Source: Blastopirellula sediminis
GTDB lineage: Bacteria; Planctomycetota; Planctomycetia; Pirellulales; Pirellulaceae
Reading direction: 5' to 3'
Assembly: GCF_020966755.1 (NCBI RefSeq)
Contig: NZ_JAJKFT010000010.1
Span: 434,001 to 498,000 of the forward strand
Length of the DNA: 64,000 bases
The position numbers and the translations under genes are program-made. Shown in pieces: positions 1-8,642 of the stretch. The notes under the pieces were generated by a model, which was given only the letters and a program-made list of their open reading frames with translations, was not told the DNA's origin and did no database searches. The first letter of the stretch is position 1. Every line of letters starts with the position of its first letter.

Positions 1-814
1 TCTGCTCTTTCGGGTCGAGTCCTTGTCGCGAGCCGACGCGAACTTCCCCTTCCAGCACGACGATGTCGGAATCGCCGGTCTTCGATACGTCGACCGCGAA
101 CCGCGTCCCCAAATCTTCCACTTCGGCGGTCGGCGTGTCGATCGTAAAACCGATCGCCGGCGTCGGTACGTCGGCCCAGGCCTTGCCGTAATGGAGCGTC
201 GCGGCGAAGGTCGAATCAAGCGTCAGCGCCGCAGGCCCGACCAAGGTGACCGCAGCGCCGCTGTCGAACGTGATCTCGACCTCGCCTGATTCCAATTCCA
301 GCCGCCGCGGCTCCAAAACGCGGCCGATCGCCAGCGGCTCATCGTCGCGCCAATTCGCTTGTTTCGCCTGCGTGATGCGAGCGAGGAACAGTTTTTCCGC
401 ACCTGTCGCCGATCGCTCGACTTGCAGCGGTTGTTCTGGATCGTTTTGCACCACCGGCGTTTCGTCGTGCGCTTTGTTTGTGGTGAACAGAATCCGGAAG
501 AGGCCGATGGCAATCAGCAACGAAAGGGCCAGCGCCCACGCTACGCCGGATCGTTTCCACCACACTGGCGGCGCCGACGTCGGTTGCGAGAGGCCGGGCG
601 ACGTGAGCGTCGTTCCGGTTAACTCAAACTGGTCCTTGCACTCGCGGAGCGACGCATGGAGTCCGATCCGATCAAGGTATTCGTCGCGCGCCTCCGGCGA
701 TTCTTCCAGAATCTTCACCAGCGCATCGAGCTTCGCGGAATCAACCGACTCAGAGTCGACCAACTCCGAGATCAGGCGATCAAGTTCCGCCGCTTTTTGG
801 GGATCGAGCGTCAT
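1..814 (-). CDS. FecR-like membrane regulator, C-terminus cut by window edge
   Basis: Open from an ATG at 814 to the window edge, so the C-terminal part is missing. The N-terminus (about 60 residues) is acidic and helical, starting MTLDPQKAAELDRL, and resembles the N-terminal region of planctomycete FecR-type regulators. A single membrane helix follows near residues 90-108 (WALALSLLIAIGLFRILF), then a FecR-like beta domain (EVEITFDSGAAVTLVGPAAL, then a DLGTRFAVDV stretch). In planctomycetes such proteins often continue into a LamG-like domain; that part cannot be seen here. The start codon follows the sigma-factor stop codon with no gap, so the two are translationally coupled. By family knowledge it should sense envelope state and hold the upstream ECF sigma factor; the signal is unknown. 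Confidence 0.82.
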   Translation of the reverse strand, partial: MTLDPQKAAELDRLISELVDSESVDSAKLDALVKILEESPEARDEYLDRIGLHASLRECKDQFELTGTTLTSPGLSQPTSAPPVWWKRSGVAWALALSLLIAIGLFRILFTTNKAHDETPVVQNDPEQPLQVERSATGAEKLFLARITQAKQANWRDDEPLAIGRVLEPRRLELESGEVEITFDSGAAVTLVGPAALTLDSTFAATLHYGKAWADVPTPAIGFTIDTPTAEVEDLGTRFAVDVSKTGDSDIVVLEGEVRVGSRQGLDPKEQ

Positions 815-1444
815 TTAGGCTTTTTCGTGCGCCAGCGTTTGACGTACGCAGGCGCGAAGTTGTTTACGAATTCGGAAGAGGGCACGTTTCAACGCATCGA
901 CGGTTCGGCCGATTTCCAGCGAGACTTCGGAGAGCGTCTTCTCGCTCCAATAGCGTCCCCGCAAGACCGACTTCTCGGCGTCATCCAGCTTTTCAATGCA
1001 CGCTTTCAGCGCTCCCATTTGATCGGCCTGCGCCGGATCAATTTCGAGCGACCGTTCCAACAGCGAGTCGACCAGCTCAGTATTGAACAACAGCTTGTGC
1101 TCGCGCTGACGTCGTTTGCAGTAGGCCAACGCTTGCCGCCGGACGATCTCAAACGCCCAAGCCCGCAAGTTGGTTCCCTGCTGAAACTCGTTCGCTTTTT
1201 CCAGGATCACCCGATTCGCCTCCTGGATCACGTCCTCGACCCCTTGATCGCCGGCCAGGATCGAGATGCAAAATCGCTTCATCGAACTCTGGATAGCGGT
1301 CAGCTCTTCGACGAATGCGACCTGACTGGGCGAAAGTTTGTGAATTGGATCGTTCAACGGATTTTCCTGTGCTGGGAGATAGCCGACGTCGGAGCTCGGT
1401 GCGCGAAAATCACCGAAGTTTTCGCAATTTGCCCGTAGTCGCAT
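815..1444 (-). CDS. ECF-type RNA polymerase sigma factor
   Basis: About 209 residues with the sigma-70 region 2 (QGVEDVIQEANRVILEKANEF, then TNLRAWAFEIVRRQALAY) and region 4 (LDDAEKSVLRGRYWSEKTLSEVSLEIGRTVDALKRALFRIRKQL) of the small planctomycete/verrucomicrobial ECF family. It would direct RNA polymerase to a regulon controlled by the FecR-like protein encoded immediately downstream. The first 30 or so residues (MRLRANCENFGDF...) are weak, and the real start may lie nearer the NDPIHKLSPSQ segment. Region 2 and 4 spacing is normal and nothing is missing. Confidence 0.88.
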   Translation of the reverse strand: MRLRANCENFGDFRAPSSDVGYLPAQENPLNDPIHKLSPSQVAFVEELTAIQSSMKRFCISILAGDQGVEDVIQEANRVILEKANEFQQGTNLRAWAFEIVRRQALAYCKRRQREHKLLFNTELVDSLLERSLEIDPAQADQMGALKACIEKLDDAEKSVLRGRYWSEKTLSEVSLEIGRTVDALKRALFRIRKQLRACVRQTLAHEKA

Positions 1445-1923
1445 GCGTCTTTCCCCTATTGCAAACGATTCTCCCGGCGATTTCTTGTCGCTTTGCCCGC
1501 GACTTGCGGAATTCTTCGACTTTTCCCTAGTTCGGCGCCCTCGCTACTACCCGACCTGCAGATGAGCGTCGCCGACGCCAGTATCCCCATTTGGTGGAAA
1601 CGATCGCCCTGTTTGGCGCGAGTCCTCCACGATCGCTGGTCGACGTCTGATTCAACGCGTCCTCGCAATCGTTGACGACGAAAAGCGACCAATCGTCGCA
1701 TCGAGCCACCCCCTGATATCAGGCGAAATCCTCCCAAAATACCCCACTTTTCGGATAGTAGATGCGTTATGCCGACTAGGCGTGATTAAAACGATACTTT
1801 GTTGCCAAAAATGGGGAATTCGCTGCAAAGAAAGATTGCATCGCTTCCCCATCAGAGCGAAAATCACCGCTATCCCGCCTCCCGCCTTACCCAATTGCCA
1901 CTCCCATCCCCCAGGCGCCGGAC
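1445..1923. other. Intergenic region, no gene recognised
   Basis: Separates the divergent sigma-factor gene and the PSCyt1 gene. Short open frames here have no recognisable motif. The right half (from about 1740) is more AT-rich and probably holds the promoters of both flanking genes, but I cannot point to a convincing -35/-10 pair. Confidence 0.5.
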
Positions 1924-4905
1924 ATGAAGCACCGGACACTTCTGCTTCTGTTTTCGCTACTGACTTGCGGCGTTTACGTCTCCGCAAGCGTCGGCGACGA
2001 ACCGATTCCCAACCACGAGCGTCAGTTCTTCGAGGAGAAGATCCGTCCGCTGCTGGTCGCACATTGCTACAAGTGCCATTCGGCCGCAGCGAAGGAGGTT
2101 GGCGGTAAACTCCTGCTCGATAGCCGTGACGGAATGATGCGCGGCGGCGAGTCGGGGCCCTCGGTCGTTCCCGGCGATCCTGACGCCAGCTTGCTGCTGG
2201 ACGCGCTGCACTACGAAACGTTCGAGATGCCCCCGGATAAACCGCTGCCGGAAGCAGACGTGCGCGTGATCGCCGAGTGGATCAAGCGTGGCGCCTGGGA
2301 TCCGCGTGGGACGGCCGCTTCCCCCGAAGTGCAGACGAAATGGAAACCGGAGGAGCTCTGGTCGTTCCAGACGCGCCATGCCGCGACGCCTCCCAACGTG
2401 GAGACGTCCGCTTGGCCGCAATCGGACATCGATCGTTTTATCCTTCATCGCATCGAAGCGGCAGCTGCACGTCCTACCGCAGACGCCGACCTCCGCACGC
2501 TGGCGATTCGTCTGCACTACGATCTGATCGGCCTTCCGCCGAGCGTCGACGAAATCGACGACTTTGTGCAGGCCGCCGAGAAAGATCGCGCCACTGCGAC
2601 CGCCGCGTTTGTCGACAACTTGCTCGCTCGTCCGCAGTTTGGCGAACATTGGGGACGACATTGGCTCGACGTCGCTCGTTACGGCGAGTCGAACGGCAAT
2701 GACGGCTTGTCGCGCAACGCGACGTTCCCCCATGCCTGGCGTTACCGCGACTACGTCATCGACGCGCTCAACCGCGACATTCCGTACGATCGTTTTTTGA
2801 CCGAACAACTGGCCGGCGATCTGTTGCCGGCGACCACCGCCGACGAGCGAAATCGCTTGCTCGTCGCCACCGGTTTTCTGGCGATTGGCTCGAAACCGGC
2901 CGTCGCGATGAACTCCGACTTTGCGATGGATATCGTCGACGATCAGATCAACGTCGTTAGCACCGCCTTCCTGGGGTTGAGCGTCGCCTGTGCTCGTTGT
3001 CACGATCACAAGCACGATCCGATTCCGACGAGCGACTACTACGCGTTGGCCGGCATTTTTCAAAGTAGCGAAACGCTCTATGGCCTGGCCGCCAACGAAA
3101 AGCTGACCGCGCCGCCGACCGAGCTGCACATCTTGAGCTCGCAGCTTCCGGAAGATGACGCCCAGGCCGAGCAGCGACGAGGTCCGCTCCAATTGCCGGC
3201 CGCCTACCAGGAAACCGTTCAGCAACTCCAGCCGGAGATTCATGTTTCGCTTGATCAACTCCCGGAAGGCTGGGAAAAGGTCGGGGAGCCCAGCTTCTCG
3301 GCCGAGCAATTTGCGACGTTGAAGGAATCGTACGTCCAAAGCGCCGCTGCAAGCGCCGCCGCCGACTACTCCGTTTCGTTCTGGTTCAAGAACGATCTCG
3401 ACAATCTTGCGCGACCGATCACCGCCTACTTGTTCACTCGCGGCAAGCCGGGGGACAAGCAGATCCCCGGCGATCACCTCGGCATCGGCGGAAAGCATGA
3501 GCCGACACGAAGCGGCCGACTCTTCGTCTTCAACGGCAACCAAAAGAAAACCTCCATCGGCGGATCGACCGTCATTCCGGTTGGAACGTGGAATCACGTC
3601 GTGCTGACCCGCAAAGGCAAGCGTGTTCGCGTTTATCTCAATGGCGCGAACGCTCCCGAGATCGACGCCGACATTGATCCGACGTTCGGCGAAGAGGCTC
3701 GCTTCAGTCTCGGCGGCCGCAGCGACAACTTCGCTCCGCTGCAAGGGAATCTGGCCCACTTCAGTTGGTTCTCTAAATCCCTCACCGCCGCCGAAGCGCA
3801 GAGCCTGCATGACGCGTCAGGACAACCGCGCGGCGCACAGCAACTGGGCCTGGCGATGGGGGTCCGCGACAAGGCGAAGCCGAGCGACTGCAAGATTCAT
3901 ATCAATGGCCTCGGAGCCAAGCTGGGCGCCGTCGTTCCCCGCGGCGCGCTGACCAGTTATCACGTCGCCCAAACGAGCGGCGAATCCACATCGCAATTGC
4001 CCGACCTGAACGTCCCTGACGCAGCGAGCGGACGCTTGGAACTGGCCGCGTGGCTGACTGATCCACGTCATCCGCAAACCTCTCGTGTGATGGTGAATCG
4101 GGTCTGGTTGAACCTCATGGGGGAAGGGCTGGTTGCGACGCCCGACGACTTCGGCGTTTACGGCGCTCGGCCGACCCATCCGGAACTGCTCGATTGGCTC
4201 GCCGACGACTTCATCCGCGACGGTTGGTCGCTCAAGCGACTGATTCGCACGATCGTCCTCAGCCGCACCTATCAACTCTCCAGTCAGTACGACGAACATG
4301 TCGCAGCCGCCGATCCTGCGAACGCCCTCTACACACGGTTCCGCCAACGCCGCTTGTCGGCCGAACAACTCCGCGACTCAATCCTGCAGGCCAGCGGAGC
4401 GCTCGACCTGCAGCCCGCCGCAGGAAGTCCGATCCAGGAGATTGACGCCCTCATCAATATGCCGCCCCACGAAGCGTCGACATTGCACCAGCCGAGCGAT
4501 CACCGCAGCGTTTACCTCTGCATGATGCGCAACGCGCCGCCGCCGGAACTCGCGGCGTTCGACCTGCCGACCGGACTGAAAACAACCGGGCGGCGTAGTC
4601 AAACTGTCTTGCCCGCCCAGTCGCTGTTCCTGCTCAATAGTCCCTTTGTGACCGAGCAAGCGAAACGGCTCGCAGAGCACGTAAGCGCCGACTCGAACGC
4701 CTCCGATGAAGCGAAGATCACGCTGGCCTTCCAGCGAACGCTCCTCCGCAATCCGACCAGTGCAGAGCTCACCGCCGCGCTGAAGTTTCTCGCCGAAGCT
4801 TCTAACGCCAGCCAACCGAGCGACAGCTCCGCCGACACGCTCTCACGCTGGGGAGCCTTTTGTCAGTCGCTGCTCGCTTCCAGTGAATTTCGCTACATCG
4901 ACTAA
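1924..4905 (+). CDS. Planctomycete cytochrome C protein: PSCyt1-DUF1549-LamG-DUF1553
   Basis: 993 residues with a signal peptide (about 1-24) and a haem-binding CYKCH at residues 48-52 in a PSCyt1 module ending with MPPDKPLPEADVRVIAEWI. DUF1549 follows (about 160-350: DIDRFILHRIEAA, RPQFGEHWGRHWLDVARY), then a concanavalin/LamG-like insert (about 470-625: YSVSFWFKN, GTWNHVVLTRKGKRVRVYLNG), then DUF1553 (about 690-960: LAAWLTDPRHPQTSRVMVNRVW). The second CARCHDHKHDP motif near residue 355 may be a further haem or metal site. It is exported and probably acts in the periplasm in electron transfer coupled to an unknown oxidation. The DUF1501 gene starts 44 nt downstream, the standard pairing for this family. 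Confidence 0.93.
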   Translation: MKHRTLLLLFSLLTCGVYVSASVGDEPIPNHERQFFEEKIRPLLVAHCYKCHSAAAKEVGGKLLLDSRDGMMRGGESGPSVVPGDPDASLLLDALHYETFEMPPDKPLPEADVRVIAEWIKRGAWDPRGTAASPEVQTKWKPEELWSFQTRHAATPPNVETSAWPQSDIDRFILHRIEAAAARPTADADLRTLAIRLHYDLIGLPPSVDEIDDFVQAAEKDRATATAAFVDNLLARPQFGEHWGRHWLDVARYGESNGNDGLSRNATFPHAWRYRDYVIDALNRDIPYDRFLTEQLAGDLLPATTADERNRLLVATGFLAIGSKPAVAMNSDFAMDIVDDQINVVSTAFLGLSVACARCHDHKHDPIPTSDYYALAGIFQSSETLYGLAANEKLTAPPTELHILSSQLPEDDAQAEQRRGPLQLPAAYQETVQQLQPEIHVSLDQLPEGWEKVGEPSFSAEQFATLKESYVQSAAASAAADYSVSFWFKNDLDNLARPITAYLFTRGKPGDKQIPGDHLGIGGKHEPTRSGRLFVFNGNQKKTSIGGSTVIPVGTWNHVVLTRKGKRVRVYLNGANAPEIDADIDPTFGEEARFSLGGRSDNFAPLQGNLAHFSWFSKSLTAAEAQSLHDASGQPRGAQQLGLAMGVRDKAKPSDCKIHINGLGAKLGAVVPRGALTSYHVAQTSGESTSQLPDLNVPDAASGRLELAAWLTDPRHPQTSRVMVNRVWLNLMGEGLVATPDDFGVYGARPTHPELLDWLADDFIRDGWSLKRLIRTIVLSRTYQLSSQYDEHVAAADPANALYTRFRQRRLSAEQLRDSILQASGALDLQPAAGSPIQEIDALINMPPHEASTLHQPSDHRSVYLCMMRNAPPPELAAFDLPTGLKTTGRRSQTVLPAQSLFLLNSPFVTEQAKRLAEHVSADSNASDEAKITLAFQRTLLRNPTSAELTAALKFLAEASNASQPSDSSADTLSRWGAFCQSLLASSEFRYID

Positions 4906-4949
4906 TCCCTTTCCCGTAAGCCGCACCCAATACTCCGCAGAGGTTTCGC

Positions 4950-6296
4950 ATGCTGCCAACTCGAAGAAGTCTGCTCAAGGCGACGTCGTGCGGGTTCGGG
5001 TACCTGGCCCTCTCGGCCCTATGCCAACAGTCGCTGCAAGCCGAGTCGACCGATACGCTGCAGCCGAAGGTTCCGCCAATGCGGCCGACGGCGAAGCGGG
5101 TCATCTTCCTCTGCATGAGCGGCGGTCCCGCGCAGCTCGACATGTTCGACTACAAGCCGCAGACCGGGCAGAAAAAACACCCCGGCTCGGTCTATCCGTT
5201 TCAACAGCGCGGCGAGAGCGGCCTCTGGATTTCGGACTTGCTCCCTGAGACCTCGCGTCACGCCGACAAGCTTTGCGTGATCAACGGCATGTACGCCGAC
5301 ACCGGCAATCACGCTCAGTCGTTTCTGCAGCTGCACACCGGCGAACGCCTCCGCAGTCGGCCGAGCATGGGCGCCTGGATCAATTACGGCCTGGGAACCG
5401 AGAACCAAAACCTCCCCGGCTTTATCAGTCTGCATACCTCAAAGCCTTCCGTCTTCTCCAGTTCGTTTCTGCCGCCGATCTACGAAGGAACCCCGATCGG
5501 CGTCAACGGCGAAAGCATGACGACGGCGTCGATCAGCAACATTCGCGGCACGCAACTGACGCCCGCCGAAAAGCGGCGGCAGCTCGACTTCATTCAAACC
5601 CTCAATCGCGAGCATGCCCAGCAGAGCCCCAATTCTGACAAGCTGGAAGGCGTGATCGAGTCGATGGAGCTCGCCTTCCGGATGCAGTCGAGCGCACCGG
5701 CGCTGCTTGATACCAGCACGGAGTCGGAGGAAACGCTGCAGCGGTACCGCGTCGGCAAGTCGCTGTCGGTCGGCACCTGCAAGCCGTCCGACTTCGGTCG
5801 GCAATGTCTGCTGGCCCGCCGCTTCGCCGAAGCCGGCGTCCGCTTTATCGAACTGAACCACGGCAGCTGGGATCAGCACACCGACCATCGCCGCGACCTG
5901 GAAGCGAACTGCGAAATGACCGACGCCCCAATCGCGGCCCTGCTGGACGACCTCGAAATGCGCGGGCTGCTCGAAGACACGCTGGTCGTCTGGGGCGGCG
6001 AATTCGGCCGCCCTGGCCTGACGCCGGACGACGGCAAAAACGAAACCGGTCACAACCATCGCGGCTTCACCTTCTGGCTCGCCGGCGGCGGCGTTAAAGG
6101 AGGCTACGCCCACGGCAAAACCGACGAAACCGGCTCCCGCGCGGTCGAAGGGCAAGTCCACTTCCGCGACCTCCACGCCACCATCCTCCACGCTCTCGGC
6201 CTGCAGCACGACCAACTCACCTTCCACCACGAAGGCCGCGACCACCGCCTGACCGGACCGGAAGGTGGCAAAGTGGTGCACGAACTGTTCGCCTAG
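4950..6296 (+). CDS. DUF1501 family protein with Tat-type leader
   Basis: 448 residues beginning [21 protein letters not shown], a twin-arginine-type leader, then the DUF1501 core: [20 protein letters not shown] near residue 50 and, near the end, [11 protein letters not shown] with [16 protein letters not shown]. The fold belongs to the alkaline-phosphatase/sulfatase-like superfamily, but the reaction is unknown. It is the downstream partner of the PSCyt1/DUF1549/DUF1553 protein with a 44-nt gap, and the two are almost certainly co-transcribed. The length is normal and there is no break. Confidence 0.93.
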   Translation: MLPTRRSLLKATSCGFGYLALSALCQQSLQAESTDTLQPKVPPMRPTAKRVIFLCMSGGPAQLDMFDYKPQTGQKKHPGSVYPFQQRGESGLWISDLLPETSRHADKLCVINGMYADTGNHAQSFLQLHTGERLRSRPSMGAWINYGLGTENQNLPGFISLHTSKPSVFSSSFLPPIYEGTPIGVNGESMTTASISNIRGTQLTPAEKRRQLDFIQTLNREHAQQSPNSDKLEGVIESMELAFRMQSSAPALLDTSTESEETLQRYRVGKSLSVGTCKPSDFGRQCLLARRFAEAGVRFIELNHGSWDQHTDHRRDLEANCEMTDAPIAALLDDLEMRGLLEDTLVVWGGEFGRPGLTPDDGKNETGHNHRGFTFWLAGGGVKGGYAHGKTDETGSRAVEGQVHFRDLHATILHALGLQHDQLTFHHEGRDHRLTGPEGGKVVHELFA

Positions 6297-6299
6297 CCC

Positions 6300-6371
6300 G
6301 GCGCCATGCTCTTACTACCGGCGCCAGGTGCCATGCTCTTATCGCGTCTTCGCGAGCTAGAAGCATGTCTT
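6300..6371. repeat. Copy of the ATGCTCTT hairpin repeat family (partial)
   Basis: Two tandem starts of GGCGCCATGCTCTT / GGTGCCATGCTCTTATCGCG are followed by CGTCTTCGCG and AGCATGTCTT. The same words recur in the larger palindromic copy at 19585-19716. The copy begins 4 nt after the DUF1501 stop codon. It is non-coding and of the REP/MITE type by appearance. Confidence 0.7.
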
Positions 6372-6380
6372 CTAAATCTA

Positions 6381-6773
6381 GACTGGACTGAACCACATAA
6401 AAAAATCACGAATGTCGAAGGAAGCCCGAGCCCGGAATGACGAACAGGCCGGACAATAGTTAGGGTCCAAACGGACAGTGGACTGGACCGCGCGTTTTTT
6501 TTCGCCCGCCTTGAATCGCCCCAATCCTCCTCAACGCATCTCTCCTAAACCGCGCATCATGTGGACCGCGGCGCGCATTTTTTTTGCGGAGACTGGACTG
6601 GACCGCCGCGCATTTTTTTTCCTCCGCGCTGAATCGCCCGCAGCCCCCATCGCTCCCTTCCTAATCTGCGCATTATGTGGACCGCGGCGCGCATTTTTTT
6701 TAAGCCCGATCCACACTCCCTCTGGTTCCATTTGCATCCGATCGACTGGACTGGACCGCGATCAAATTTTCAC
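6381..6773. repeat. Degenerate tandem repeats with GACTGGAC words and T8 tracts
   Basis: GACTGGACTG or GACTGGACCGC recurs at about 6381, 6481, 6591 and 6744. Two alternating units can be aligned. Unit A (6479-6523 and 6591-6640) runs GACTGGACCGC...CGCG then T8, later GAATCGCCC. Unit B (6544-6588 and 6660-6705) runs CCTAA...GCGCAT then ATGTGGACCGCGGCGCGCA and T8. T8 tracts begin at 6495, 6578, 6613 and 6694, which gives a period near 116-118 bp. The region is non-coding and lies between DUF1501 and the frameshifted acyl-carrier-like gene. Confidence 0.8.
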
Positions 6774-6968
6774 GGCAGCGGACCGCAAGGATTCATCCGC
6801 TCGGCGCGCTTCGCCGCACCCCGAAATCGACCACGATTGCGTGCGCTTTGTCAACAGACAAAGTTACGGGGGAGTTTTGGGATAAGATGGCTTCTTAGAA
6901 TTGACCGGCCAGGCTCATCGCGTAGCGTCAATTCTCAAACGCTCCTTTCGCCGCTCGGAGGTCAAACC

Positions 6969-7219
6969 GTGCTCGCACTTCTTTGCGTTGTCGCGCTAGT
7001 TGCGATTAGCCTGATCATTCTCTGCGGATGGCCAGCGACGCAAAAACCAGCGCTCGACAAATGGCCCCCATTTCGGAAGACGAATTCATCCGGCGGTGCG
7101 GGCCCGGCGTCAATCGCGAGCGAGGGCTGAAGGTGCGCCGGATCGTTTCGCAGCAGCTCGGCGTCGACTATGATCGGGTCTATCCCGAACAGCGATTTGT
7201 CGAAGACCTCGGCGCCTGA
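6969..7219 (+). pseudogene. Membrane-anchored acyl-carrier-like protein, frameshifted
   Basis: A GTG at 6969 sits 7 nt behind a strong GGAGG (6957-6961) and opens a frame encoding one membrane helix (MLALLCVVALVAISLIILCG) that leads to ALDKWPP. The homologous continuation lies in another frame: ISEDEFIRRCGPG, then LKVRRIVSQQLGVDYDRVYP, then EQRFVEDLGA and a stop at 7219. The switch point is the C5 run in AAATGGCCCCCATT; one extra C would join the two parts as KWPPISEDEF. The second half looks like the first two helices of an acyl carrier protein, ending exactly where the phosphopantetheine-bearing DSL motif would come. A start inside the second part (ATG 7028) would lose the membrane helix. 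It could be a pseudogene, a sequencing error or programmed slippage. Confidence 0.6.
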
Positions 7220-7253
7220 TCGCTCTGCAGACACCCGCGTAAAGGAGCCGCGC

Positions 7254-7805
7254 TTGCTCGACAATTCCTTGGGGGAAGCCGACTATTACGACGAGCGCGA
7301 CTACATCGGCATCCTCCGCCGTCTGGTGATTTATGCGATCGACATCTTTGTCCTGCTGATGCTCGGCGTGGCGGTCGGGATCCCGATCACCATTACCGCG
7401 GTTCTGGAAATTCTCCCCCTCGACCCCGGCATCACCTTCTGGCTGGTCTACCTGCTGGCGATCTGGACCTACCTTGCCCCGATCAAACGAACCCGCTTCG
7501 GCACGCTCGGCTACCTGATCTGCGGCGTCAGAATCGTCTCCGCCACCGGAGCCCCGCCGTCGCTGCTGGTGATGACGACGCGCATGGTGTTGTGGATCGC
7601 CAACCCCTTCAACACGATCACCGACCTCTGCTGGATCGGCCTCGATTCGGAGCGGCAAATCTTAAGAGACTGCTACCTGGGGAACTACCTGGTCAATAGA
7701 AACGCCCAGCCAATCGGAAGCGGGCCGGTCCATCTGACGCGGTACTTTGCGATGGGGTTTGCGATGGCGTACCCGCGGGTTTGTCGGGGGAAACTGGGCA
7801 GCTAG
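7254..7805 (+). CDS. RDD-family membrane protein
   Basis: I place the start at TTG 7254 because AAAGGAG at 7241-7247 precedes it by 6 nt; the in-frame sequence upstream has no ribosome binding site. The product is about 183 residues, MLDNSLGEADYYDERDYIGILRRLVIYAIDIFVLLML..., with the arginine-then-aspartate pattern of RDD proteins (LRRLVIYAIDIF) and three to four membrane segments. GTLGYLICGVRIVSATG is the typical RDD second-helix motif. Function is unknown; some RDD proteins are transporters. It starts 34 nt after the acyl-carrier-like fragment, possibly in one transcript. Confidence 0.85.
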   Translation: MLDNSLGEADYYDERDYIGILRRLVIYAIDIFVLLMLGVAVGIPITITAVLEILPLDPGITFWLVYLLAIWTYLAPIKRTRFGTLGYLICGVRIVSATGAPPSLLVMTTRMVLWIANPFNTITDLCWIGLDSERQILRDCYLGNYLVNRNAQPIGSGPVHLTRYFAMGFAMAYPRVCRGKLGS

Positions 7806-7852
7806 AGAGGTAACGTGGTTGGCCCCGCATGGGCTGCCCCCGATGAAAAAAG

Positions 7853-7898
7853 TGCCCCCGGGAGGAATCGAACCTCCGACCTGCGGTTTAGGAAACCG
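7853..7898 (-). other. tRNA-Arg(CCT) 3'-half remnant, left att-like site
   Basis: These 46 nt are identical to 8855-8900, the 3' half of the intact tRNA-Arg(CCT) gene (discriminator, acceptor 3' strand, T arm, variable loop and anticodon stem-loop). After 7898 the sequence leaves the tRNA (AGAGGGGGATGACG). A 3'-half tRNA duplicate is the classical scar of an integrase-mediated insertion. It pairs with the 5'-half remnant at 10256-10296. Confidence 0.9.
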
Positions 7899-8130
7899 AG
7901 AGGGGGATGACGTAAACTCTATACCTACCAAAGGCTTAGGACAGGAAACGCAGGCACCTTGCATCAGAGCTTGCACCGATGATTTTCAACTTCAGGAGAT
8001 TGCGGCGATATGGAATGAAGTTCCGCTGGAAGTCCGTAAGGCGATATTGGCGATTGTTCGCGCCACAGCGAGATTGCAAGCCCCCACGGCCCGCAATGCC
8101 ATTTGCGGCGGCCTTCCTGGAAATGACTGA
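7854..8130 (+). pseudogene. Possible integrase C-terminal tail reading out of the tRNA att site
   Basis: Reading the plus strand through the tRNA remnant gives VPPGGIEPPTCGLGN, the familiar peptide seen when integrase genes end across a tRNA att site. It continues outside the tRNA as FQLQEIAAIWNEVPLEVRKA then ILAIVRATARLQ and stops at 8130. That amphipathic tail resembles the C-terminal extension I associate with planctomycete tyrosine recombinases (recalled pattern, not searched). No catalytic RHRY residues remain, because sequence upstream of 7853 is the RDD gene, so this is at most a decayed 3' end. Confidence 0.4.
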
Positions 8131-8267
8131 TGCCAACACAATCGCCTTCCGCATTCATGCCACGTAAGACCGTGGCAATGGCGCCCGTGCCACACGTTTT
8201 GGATTACCGCAAAAGGGCACCAGCGGCACTCAAAAAACACTCTCAAAACAGCCACCTCACCATTTGT

Positions 8268-8642
8268 CTATTTTTTCGCGTTCGCATTCATGTTTTCCCA
8301 TTCATCAAAGCGTTTTTGTCGCTCCTCTCGATTCAAACCCTCAAGGACATTTCCCTGTTGGTCGTAGAAAATGATTCCACCAAGTGAAACCTGACCTTCG
8401 ATGTAATCCCCTTTCCAATAAACTGCTCCATCGGGGTAGTAACCCTCGGCGGGGCCATCTTCCAAATCGTCTTTCTTCTCGCCAGAAAACTTACAGACGC
8501 CGTTCTCGTAAGAGTAGCGATACGGCCCATGCTCGATCCCCGGCCTCGTTGCATCAAAAGTCCGTTCACGGCCGGGTGGCACTGCTTGATTTATTTTTCT
8601 TCGGGTGCCACTGTCGTCTGCGACAGTGTCTTCATTCGGCAT
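8268..8642 (-). CDS. Small MORN-like/YwqK-like repeat protein
   Basis: Up to 124 residues. The core HGPYRYSYENGVCKFSGE, then EDGPAEGYYPDGAVYWKGDY, then GGIIFYDQQGNVLEG shows two to three MORN/YwqK-type beta repeats (G-x-Y-x-Y/W-G). The first 25 residues are encoded by one arm of an inverted repeat (GTGGCACTGTCGTCTGCGACAG words), so the natural start is uncertain and the gene may have lost its original 5' end. It lies inside the DNA that splits tRNA-Arg, is less GC-rich than the core genes, and looks acquired. Function unknown; YwqK-like proteins are sometimes annotated as antitoxins, but no partner toxin is seen. Confidence 0.5.
   Translation of the reverse strand: MPNEDTVADDSGTRRKINQAVPPGRERTFDATRPGIEHGPYRYSYENGVCKFSGEKKDDLEDGPAEGYYPDGAVYWKGDYIEGQVSLGGIIFYDQQGNVLEGLNREERQKRFDEWENMNANAKK

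Noticed and set aside
1957-3810. 617-codon minus-strand open frame opposite the PSCyt1 gene
   Set aside because: Antisense shadow; the plus strand carries the CYKCH haem site and DUF1549 motifs, the minus strand no known motif.
6381-6773. Possible CRISPR-like array
   Set aside because: Repeats are unequal, alternate between two unit types, have few copies and no uniform spacers; no cas genes in the window.
7170-7253. Longer N-terminus for the RDD protein
   Set aside because: It overlaps the acyl-carrier-like gene, has no ribosome binding site and no membrane or RDD features; TTG 7254 has AAAGGAG at good distance.
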